Below, in pieces: positions 55,848 through 64,000 of a stretch of DNA of 64,000 nucleotides. Source of the DNA: Neoscytalidium dimidiatum (lineage: Eukaryota > Ascomycota > Dothideomycetes > Botryosphaeriales > Botryosphaeriaceae); contig CM074697.1 in assembly GCA_037367355.1 (NCBI GenBank), positions 2,790,001 to 2,854,000 of the forward strand, written 5' to 3'. How positions within the stretch are numbered: the first letter of the stretch is position 1; each line of letters starts with the position of its first letter. A program made the translations under genes and the position numbers. The notes beneath the pieces are model-generated. The model was not told where the DNA came from and ran no database searches. It worked only from the letters and a program-made list of their open reading frames with translations.

Positions 55848-58800
55848 ACGTTCGAAGACTCGAAGATCATGTTGCGCACCGGACAGAAACTTCATACTGA
55901 GATTGAAACGCTTCAATAGAGAGACGGTTACTTGGAGGAAGGAGTTCTATATTCTTACCTTGACAGTTCGGCCAAGCGGCATCTACGTAGCTCTTAAATC
56001 CTTTTGTGCGAGGAAAGGCAGAGCCTCAATCTCCTCCATTCACATGTTTCAACCACCGAGGGCATCCCGCGCCAGCATATCCATCGCAACGTCACCTAAG
56101 AATCTCAGACACGCACTTCCTTCAGCAACAGCAAATTTCATCGGAGTCGCGTTCCTATACGGTCGGGAAAGCCGCCTCGACCCACACGCCTACCTCCGAG
56201 CCATCCCCGAGCCCACGGCGCACGACGGCCCCCTTACCCACATCCCCGCCCAATGGCCGTCCGTCTTACTTACCACGGCATCGAGTCCAGGAGATTCTTA
56301 CTCGCCGATGTTCCGTCTAGGAGCACAGAACGTCGAGGAGGGTCCTTCCTTTCTCGCCTCTCCGCAGATCTTCGCTGCCGTTGTGGAGCATCTGCCCTAC
56401 CCGCTGATCGGAGAAAGCGGAAAGGGGGATCGGATCCGACGTGTGGGGACGAGAGCTTGGATTGACGACAGGTCGTCTGGTGGCTGGCGTATATTAGGGT
56501 TTGAGGTCAGCGGGTGGTGGTTTGCGGTAAATGCGATGGCAGGAAGCTGCGTGGCGGGGACAACGGCGCTCTCTACAACTTAGCGCCATCATGAGAGAGA
56601 AGGGGAAGGAAAAAAAAAAAAAAAAAGGAAAGGGAAAAGGAAAGGAACACAGAAAGTAGTCTCTTAGCAGTAAAGTAATCCAGAATGGCGGGAACTCAGA
56701 AGGCAAATCGAGGCTTGTGACGTGTGCGGAATCATGATTCTCGAAAAGTCCCATCAAGAAAATGTTATGAGGCTTTATCTCCGAGCGCGTTGTGCCCGCA
56801 GACCTGTGGTAGCAGCGAAGACCTGTTACTGGCCTCTGCATTCGGTCTTCCAGGCCGAAAACGTGGCGGCCAGCCACCACGTGGAAAGAAAAAGTAAGAA
56901 GAAAGAAGGACTCTTCAGAATGGCGTCAGCATGTCAATCGGGTGTCTCTTTTCCACAGGGATCCAAGTGATAGCACGTGCATGCGCAAGGAACGGAATCC
57001 TACGGCGCTCTCGAAATGACATCGATCGACACGTCCAGCCCAGAAAGGAAAGGGTGGGATGGATAGTAAGGACGGGAGGACAGAATGAGCGTGCCAGCAG
57101 CGCAAAAGGAGCAATTTAGAGATTTGTCAAACCTTGTACAACTTCCCCACTCACTCCAACGGTCAATAGTGTAGCGTTCGCCAGAGGACCACCCCTTACT
57201 CTTTTCTATTGATCATCGCCGTAGGAGCGCCGACGATGTTGCATGAACGTTTTGCAAATGGCTCGTAAGCACAGGAGGTTTTCCGATCCGCCATCGATCC
57301 CGCGGAAGGAAGTGCGCCATGTGGTGGCAGATGTGGCTTACGATGAACACATTGCGGTCCGGACGATGTCTCAGGCGTGTCCCAGAGCACCGGAGAAGGT
57401 TGTGACAGAAATGCCTGAGGACAGACATTTCAGGGTTGATGGGATGACCGAATTTCAGACGTCGCAGTCCCAGAAAACACGCTCGGGGGAAGGGATATAC
57501 TCAAGGGAGCGGACATTATTCAGGGGACACGGGAACAGGGAACGGCTCCGACGGGCCTCTGGAGAGCGTGCCGCGGCGGCCTTCCCGCTTACCGGTGGGC
57601 GGGTGAATTATTATTGTACAGTAGTGTGATCCAGACGCGTCGGTACCCGATAAAAAGGATTTTGGGCGGCACGGCGGTGCGGTTTGGAAGGGCCGAAGAA
57701 ATGGACGAAGCCGGTCGACGGGGACGAGGGTTCGACGGCACGGGCAGAGAAATAAAGTACGCCAGAGCAGAGCGGGGATGGAAGGGTTGCAACGCTGAGC
57801 GACGCGCAGCCTCAGCCCCGTTGCGTGTGGGTCGCCGAAGGCTTGTGAGTGCTTGTTGTGAAGACGCACGGGGCAAAGTTCGAGACCCGAGGCTGCAGTG
57901 TCCTCCAATCACCTTGTCGCGCCTTCGAATTGATTGAGAAGAGTGGGCCTCCCGGAGTGGAGCAGCCGTCCCCCGTCATCAGCGAGCATCACCGGCGAGC
58001 ATTTCAGAATCCCATCACGGAGAGACCGAGGAAGAGATAGCCGCGTTGACGCCTGCAGCGCCGTTGGAGTTCGCAGGTGGTACCGTTGCGTAAGAGCTCA
58101 TCCGTGCGCGCGGTTCTATGGATCCTGCAGGATTTTTGGCACGCGAACTATCTGGTACATCATCTCCTTTTTTGGCTTTTCGCATTTTCTTCATCCGACG
58201 TCAAGCGCCATGCTCGGGAATAGTGGAACGGAACAATTGCCGCCAGAGAAAGGCTTGTCGGAGGGGCTGGCTATATACAACACAGTACAGCAGAGATCTG
58301 CTCGTTAACGCCGGCGCAGCTCCACCTCCACGCACCCGCACCCGCACGTTGGGTGAGAATCAATCTCCCACGGCGCCAATGCAGAGATGGAAGAGAGAGG
58401 ACGCGCAAGTCAGAAGACTGACTAAGAGCTTGCGGGCCAGCTTCCGTTTCTCGCTTAAGGCGAAGCAGAGCGGGCGGTGGATCCCTCTCTGCTGTGCGCC
58501 CCAGCAGAGCGGCGGCCGGACGGGGGGCCGTGTCGCGGGTGGAAGTTCTCGACCGGATGCCGAAGTGGGGTTCTCCCTGCAAATCTTTGGAATGCATCTA
58601 CACAGCATTCGTTCAGCAGCCCGAAAGATTTGCTGTCGCCTGAAGGATCGTCTCGCCGAAGAGAACGAAAATATCAGCAGCACGGTGGGCCTCCCGAGGC
58701 AAAGGAAGCGAGCGAGAGACGGAGAGCTGACGTACCATGTACTGTACCATGTACAGCCCTGCTGCGCCGCATGGCAAATTTAGCCCCTTTTGCGAGCTTC

Positions 58801-61674
58801 ACTTTGCTGCCCTGTTGTGGGGATTGCAGTTACCGGCAGGCCCGGTACGAGCAGCCCCTATAGCAGAGTAGCAGCCCGACAAGGCAGGCATCGAGAAATC
58901 TGGTGGCGTGCGGAGGTCTTGCTGTATTTTCTTTTGCAGCCCTGCACTACGTGCCGTTCCTGCAGCACCTCCGCCTCCTCTGCGTGCGGTCGACGTAAGC
59001 TTCCTGGCCCCATAAAAGCTTGACCGAACTATAGGACAGGAAGAACATACTATGCACACCCCCGGCGCGGGCTGGAGGAAGCGGACAAGGAGCGCAAAAA
59101 GAAAAAGACAGAAAAGGGCTGATAATCATTGGATTATTCCCGCGCTCTCCGTCCCCGCCGCGGCGGCACAGGCGGCGTTGGCTACCCCGCAAGCCCTGAG
59201 TCGAGCGCAGGTGCACTTGGCAGAACGCCGCGGTCTCACTCATCTTCTTCTCCCACTGCCGGCCGAATTCGGCTGCTCGATAGTGCCAGAAGCCCGCACT
59301 TCTGAAACGGGCAGCTCGAGTGGCGATGGATGCTGACAGGGCACTGCACCGAGGACTGAGAGCGATGATGAACGACCCCTCGGCGGTTTTCTGGCGCAAT
59401 GGGCGCATCCCTGCGTCAAAAAGCAAATGCTAAAGAGAAACACATTCCCCATGATGGCAAAGCGCGGCGGAAGATGGGAACGGCGGCGAGCTTGAAGAAT
59501 GGCCGGAGAAAAGATGGGCGCCGCTAGCAGAGGCACTATCAAATGCGTTATGCGGCTGTCAAACCTAGCGCCCACTAGGGAAACGCTCTGCTGGATCCGC
59601 TGCACAGGGCTGTCATGAGTGAGTGCGAGGGCGACGAGGACACGGGGAGCTCCATGTGCCGGCAGAAGCAGGCCAAGCGAGACCGTTTTTTTTTTTTTAC
59701 TGTACACTGTGTCAATCCTCAAAAGCAACCGAGTCAATCGCCGCCCCGCACAGACACTTGCGGACACCAGCGCGAAGACGAGCGACAAGCATTTCTGTGT
59801 TGCTCTTGGTGTCTTGTCCCAGTCCCCAATCGGCATCGCAAAACGCTGCGCGCCGCGTTTCCCCTGCCGCCGAAGCTGGTTCCCGCCCCACAGACGGACG
59901 CCAGACGGACGCCAGACGGCTTCATTTTCGAAAGGTCTTCTCTTTCCGTGAGGTCGTGGAGCGTGCCGTCGGGCCCGTTTTGACGCCGTCTGCACGCCAG
60001 AGGGCGCTGCGTGAAGGTTTGTCTGTTTGGGCGCAGCTGAAAGGGACGAGAAGAACGGCCCCCTGATGATCGCTCCGGCGCACCGCACCATAACGGCTAC
60101 GCGCCGAGACACGTCCAACCCCATGCCCTGGGGCCGCGGATCAATTTAGCAGCTCTGCCAGGCTGTGGGATGCGTGCGGCCCAGCCCTGGACAGTGCCGG
60201 AGGCCCGGGCTCCTGTCAGCCAATGCAACCCTGGGACGACCACACTTCGGATGCGTGCGTCCTGAAGCAATCAATCCGCGCATCTGTTTACGTAGTGAAC
60301 TCCACGTGTGTGCCACACAGCCCCTGCAGACCGAGGGGTTGCACCATCTGGACTGCGGCAAGCGAGATATCCGGCCCTGCAGTCTGCCATGCCCGCCGCC
60401 AATCGCCCCCCGTCCTGCGCCTCTCGTGCTGGCCTACCTCTCAAGGAAACACGTTCACATTGCAGAGAGATCGAGAGCATCGCGCAGAGCGTGGAATGCT
60501 GAAGCTCCGGTGTTTCTGCGGTAGCACCATCACTTAGCCACTCCAGCCACCATCCTCCCGCACCGGTCATTTATCCAGGAACCCCATCAGATCCCGGTCT
60601 CCAGAGCCCCGTCACCAGGACACTAGGCACAACCCGCAAATTCCGCATCCAATAGCGGCCGCTCCGATCCTGGTTGTGCGTCCCGCGCAATTGGGCATGA
60701 TGAGCGTCGGAAAAGCTGATCGCGTGCTGTCTTCAACGCCCGCCAGTATTCTCCCTCGCGCTTACCGGAAAGATGAGGCACCGAAGGGCACAGCGATGAT
60801 GCTGACGGGCCAAGGCTCAAATCGTAAGCCATCGCCCGATGACTAGCAGAGAGCTCCTTGTGCGGCAAGCAGAGGGACTAGAATTACCGGGTCTGGTGCC
60901 GCAACAGATCGTCAAGCGGCCGCCGTGCCCTTCCGTTTGATCTGCTACAGTCCACTTCCCGCTACTGTCATTTGCTCCCGCCCCCATCCCACGCTGCTCC
61001 GGCTGCGGCGCACAGATCTAGACTAATTATCCTTCCACGCCCCTCTGCCCTGCCAGCCCCACGAGGTCCTGCGGCGTGGATCGGCTCGAAAACTGGATAA
61101 GAGCCACTTGCCGAGTCCCTTGTCCCAAAGGTGGATCTTCCGCCGCCCATCATTCTCGTCCCTGGTCTTGAGTCGTCTTGTGCCTCGAATCATACCTCAC
61201 ATACTGCTCCCTGCTCCGCCCCACTGACGTTCCCTACCGTTGCTCAGCGCTTATCCGCACCTCATCCCCCCATCTACTCTACCCTCCTCTCCACTTTCAC
61301 CATCGCCTCGGCGCTCTTTCCGAACAACCACCCTGAGAAGTCCAAATAAGCCCGGTTTTGAACTTGAGAAGTGACCGACCAAACAAGGGGAACACCGAGA
61401 AACCAACCGACATGTGCCTCGGGATATAGAGCCAATCCACTCCCGAGAAGCGACGACTCCGAGGCCCAAAGAGCCCATCCACACGTCGCCGAAGCGCGCG
61501 CGCCATCCCTTCGGTGTAACCCATATCCGCGTGTAACCATCGACCTCGATATCGATATCAACCGGGCCCAGGATCCCCCTCGCTCCCACCCGGAACAACC
61601 TCCCACTCCTCCATAGAGAGGGAGAGAGAGAGAGAGAGGGAAAAAAAAAAAAGAAAATTCTCCGACTTTCAGCA
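55848..61674. other. Gene-poor region of 5.8 kb
   Basis: Open frames on both strands are short, overlapping and without recognisable domains, apart from the weak hypothetical frame listed separately. An A-run lies at about 56610-56626 and a T-run at about 59685-59698. The last 50 bases before the GPCR start hold a GA run and an A run (61616-61656). No tRNA, rRNA or transposon terminus was seen. Confidence 0.4.
56044..56583 (+). CDS. Weak hypothetical protein
   Basis: An unspliced frame of 179 residues starts MFQPPRASRASISI, just upstream of which the frame is open for another 47 codons. Composition is protein-like (for example VAFLYGRESRLDPHAYLRAI and IFAAVVEHLPYPLIGESGKG), but there is no signal peptide, no domain and no supporting neighbour. 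It could equally be chance in GC-rich DNA. Confidence 0.2.
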   Translation: MFQPPRASRASISIATSPKNLRHALPSATANFIGVAFLYGRESRLDPHAYLRAIPEPTAHDGPLTHIPAQWPSVLLTTASSPGDSYSPMFRLGAQNVEEGPSFLASPQIFAAVVEHLPYPLIGESGKGDRIRRVGTRAWIDDRSSGGWRILGFEVSGWWFAVNAMAGSCVAGTTALSTT

Positions 61675-63455
61675 ATGGCGACGCGCCTCGCCCCGCGGGC
61701 GTCGGAACCCTCGCACTTCCCCTGGCCCTACAGCGTGGACCCGCTGCCGCGCAACCTGCGCCTCGGCCTCTGGCCCGTCGGCATCTTCGCGCTGCTCTCG
61801 GTCGTCGCGACCGTCGCCCTGCTCGGGTGGATAACGTACCGGCTGGTGTCGTGGCGCAAGCACTACCGCAGCTACGTCGGCTACAACCAGTACGTGCTGC
61901 TGATCTACAACCTCCTCCTGGCCGACCTGCTGCAGTCGCTCTCCTTCCTCATCTCCTTCCACTGGATCGGCGAGGGCCGGATGCTGGCCCCCAGCGGCGC
62001 GTGCTTCGCCCAGGCCTGGCTGGTGCAGATGGGCGACGTCTCGAGCGGCCTGTTCGTCTTCGCCATCGCGCTGCACACCTTCTTCAGCGTCGTCAAGGGC
62101 CGCCAGCTGAGCTTCAGGGCGTTCTTGATCGGGACCCTGATCATTTGGGGCGTCGCCTTGTTGTTGACCGTGCTGGGACCCGCGCTGCATGGGGATAGGT
62201 ATTTTACTGCGGCTGGTGCTTGGGTGAGTCTTTTCTCCTTCTCCTCTTCCTTCTTGGGTCATGATGTTTGAGTGCGGGAGGGATGTTGAGGAGAAATGAT
62301 ATGATTGGTGGGGTTGTGTAATATGTGAGCCAAGTATAGGGATTGAAGCTTGATCTGAATATTCTTCGTTCATCTGTACTTGGTTGTGTGATGTATCCGG
62401 AAGAGAAGGAGGCGGAGAGACAATAAAGGAGGGATGGTGAAGAAAGGGGAAAAAAAAATAAAACATGAAAAGACAGGACGAATCCGCTAACTTGCCGTCC
62501 ACAGTGCTGGGCCTCCGACAAATTCGAAACCGAGCGGTTATGGCTGCACTACATGTGGATCTTCATCATCGAGTTCGGCACGCTCGTCGTCTACGCCTTC
62601 ATCTTCATCTACCTCCGCAAGCAGCTCGCCAACATCATCGTCGCCTCGGCCCCGCAGACGGCCACCCAGACGAAAGTCTCGCAAGCCGCCCGCTACATGG
62701 TCGTCTACCCGCTGACCTACGTGCTGCTCACGCTTCCGCTCGCCGCCGGCCGCATGGCCACGATGACGGGCCGCAACCTGCCCATCGTCTACTACTGCGT
62801 CGCCGGCTCCATGATGACCAGCTGCGGCTGGGTCGACGCCCTGCTGTACACGCTGACCCGCCGCGTGCTCGTGTCCAACGAGATCGACCCGCGCAAGAAC
62901 GGCAACCCGTCCTCGTCCGGCGGCCGCACCGGGTACGGCCAGAACAGCCAGCACGGCGGCGCCGGCTGGGACATCGCGTCGTTCGACGGCAAGGGCGGCG
63001 GCGCGTCGCGCGGCTTCGCCGACCACACCGTGACCATCACCGGCGGCCGCGACGCGCGCGACAGCAACTTCATCGACATGGACGCGCTGGCGTCCAAGTC
63101 CGGCAAGGTGCTCGTCAGCGAGCATCGCGTCGGCCGGTCGAAGCACAAGGCCGGCTCCGGCGGCGGCGGCGACGCGAACAGCACCGCGCATCTGACGCGC
63201 GGCCGCTCGCCCAGCACCGCGTCCGCGCGCAACAGCACGCCGCGGGGGAGCACTGATACGATTCTCGCGGGTATGGGTATGATGGGCGTGCGCGCCGAGA
63301 CGAAGGTCGAGGTGAAGGTCGAGCCCGCGGAGGGGTTCTTGCTGCCCGGGAGCGAGAGCAGCAGCGGGGCGTCGACGCCGAATTACCGCAACAAGACGAC
63401 GACGCACGTGGTCGGGAATGCGAGCGGGAGGAGAGGGTCGGGGAGTCCGTTTTGA
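61675..63455 (+). CDS. Seven-helix G-protein-coupled receptor, Git3-like class
   Basis: This is a plasma-membrane receptor of the fungal Git3/carbon-sensing type, expected to signal through G-alpha and cAMP. Exon 1 is 61675-62223 and exon 2 is 62505-63455, joined in phase by a 281-nt intron, for 499 residues. Helices are visible at about residues 32-58 (LWPVGIFALLSVVATVALLG), 72-95 (YVLLIYNLLLADLLQSLSFL), 112-140, 150-168 and, in exon 2, IFIIEFGTLVVYAFIFIYLR, MVVYPLTYVLLTLPLAAGRM and a seventh before DALLYTLTRRVL. The loop WRKHYRSYVGYNQY after helix 1 is typical of this class. The cytosolic tail of about 190 residues is Gly/Ser/Arg-rich with many potential phosphorylation sites. The ligand is unknown. 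The start ATG follows an AGCA context. Confidence 0.85.
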
Positions 63456-64000
63456 ACGAACGCCGGAACGCGATGAATGTTGGTAGAGTGTACGCTGGAT
63501 CGGATAAGATACTGTCTCCTTTCCTCCTTTCCTGTTTCTTTTCTTTTCACTCGTCAGAGATACCCTGGGTACCGGGTACGGCCATGTCTTTTTATTTTCT
63601 TATGTGTGCATGGGTAAGGAGTGCCAAAAAGGTGTCTTCACGAATGTTTGCGGAAAGAGTAGACTCTTTCCGATTTTATCCTCATCTCCTTTCTTTTATA
63701 GGCGCGTGTATTCCTGGATTCTCCTGATACGGCGTGCAGGGCAATGCCTTCCCTTCGAACCGGTAGCTGCGCAAGAACCGCGATGGCTGGATTGTGTCTG
63801 ATAGTGTCTTGATACGAGCGCTCTGAACAGGCAATGATTTAAGTAGTACGGGTATTAAAACCACTTTAATCTCACCCTTTACTCAATTGGAATCCTTGGC
63901 TCGAATCATGATAGCCTTGATGAGTGTCTGACTGGCGAGTTTTGTGACATTTTGGGCACTTCAATGTACATCTGCGTTGGAATTGCTGTCTGGACGCCGT
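63456..64000. other. GPCR 3' flank to window end
   Basis: No gene was recognised in the last 545 bases. A palindrome-like TACCCTGGGTACCGGGTAC occurs at 63561-63579. A TTCGAACC sequence at 63756 was checked as a tRNA T-loop and did not fit. Confidence 0.35.

Noticed and set aside
59240..60124. Minus-strand frame of 294 codons in the gene-poor region
   Set aside because: Composition is erratic, with no domain, signal peptide or splice support, and overlapping frames on the other strand are equally long.
63720..63800. Possible tRNA around a TTCGAACC sequence
   Set aside because: No matching acceptor stem, D-arm or anticodon arm could be drawn on either strand.

Overview
The window is nuclear DNA of a filamentous ascomycete (Pezizomycotina). 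Genes carry short GT-AG introns of about 50-150 nt with CTAAC/CTGAC-type branch sites, coding DNA is GC-rich, and every housekeeping protein is of fungal type. The gene content and order (SAICAR synthetase, RIM2-type carrier, CIA30, APC5, COX13, APN2, an alpha-box gene, then a PH/SMP integral membrane protein, with no SLA2 in view) are those I know for the mating-type (MAT) region of Botryosphaeriaceae (Dothideomycetes). That placement is inference; no species is claimed.

Layout. 0.3-9 kb: a DUR3-type urea/solute symporter, a small secreted cysteine protein, ADE1 and RIM2. 9.4-18.5 kb: the conserved MAT flank CIA30, APC5, COX13 (minus strand) and APN2. 18.5-25.3 kb: the MAT1-1 region. MAT1-1-1, an alpha-box transcription factor, is divergent from an uncharacterised gene that by position is the MAT1-1-8 candidate. 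The two share a promoter of about 370 bp, and a broken gene fragment lies beyond MAT1-1-1. 25.3-28.2 kb: gene-free spacer. 28.2-34.7 kb: an NVJ2/TEX2-like lipid-transfer protein with a huge low-complexity tail, and a cutinase. 34.7-39.2 kb: gene-poor. 39.2-45.5 kb: a SPOUT-type RNA methyltransferase, MBA1/mL45 and EOS1. 46.5-46.8 kb: a tiny two-exon gene for a secreted peptide with eight cysteines. 48-55.9 kb: a 2OG-Fe(II) oxygenase, an MFS sugar-type transporter and a divergent NRPS-like A-T-R reductase, which may form a small metabolic cluster. 55.9-61.6 kb: gene-poor. 61.7-63.5 kb: a seven-helix GPCR.

Function. MAT1-1-1 and its divergent partner would set mating identity, and the flanking genes are ordinary housekeeping genes: purine synthesis, mitochondrial import of nucleotides, complex I and IV assembly or subunits, anaphase control and base-excision repair. 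The cutinase, secreted cysteine-rich proteins, transporters, NRPS-like reductase and GPCR suit a plant-associated life.

All exon coordinates come from splice-site reading by eye with phase checking. No alignment or database search was run.
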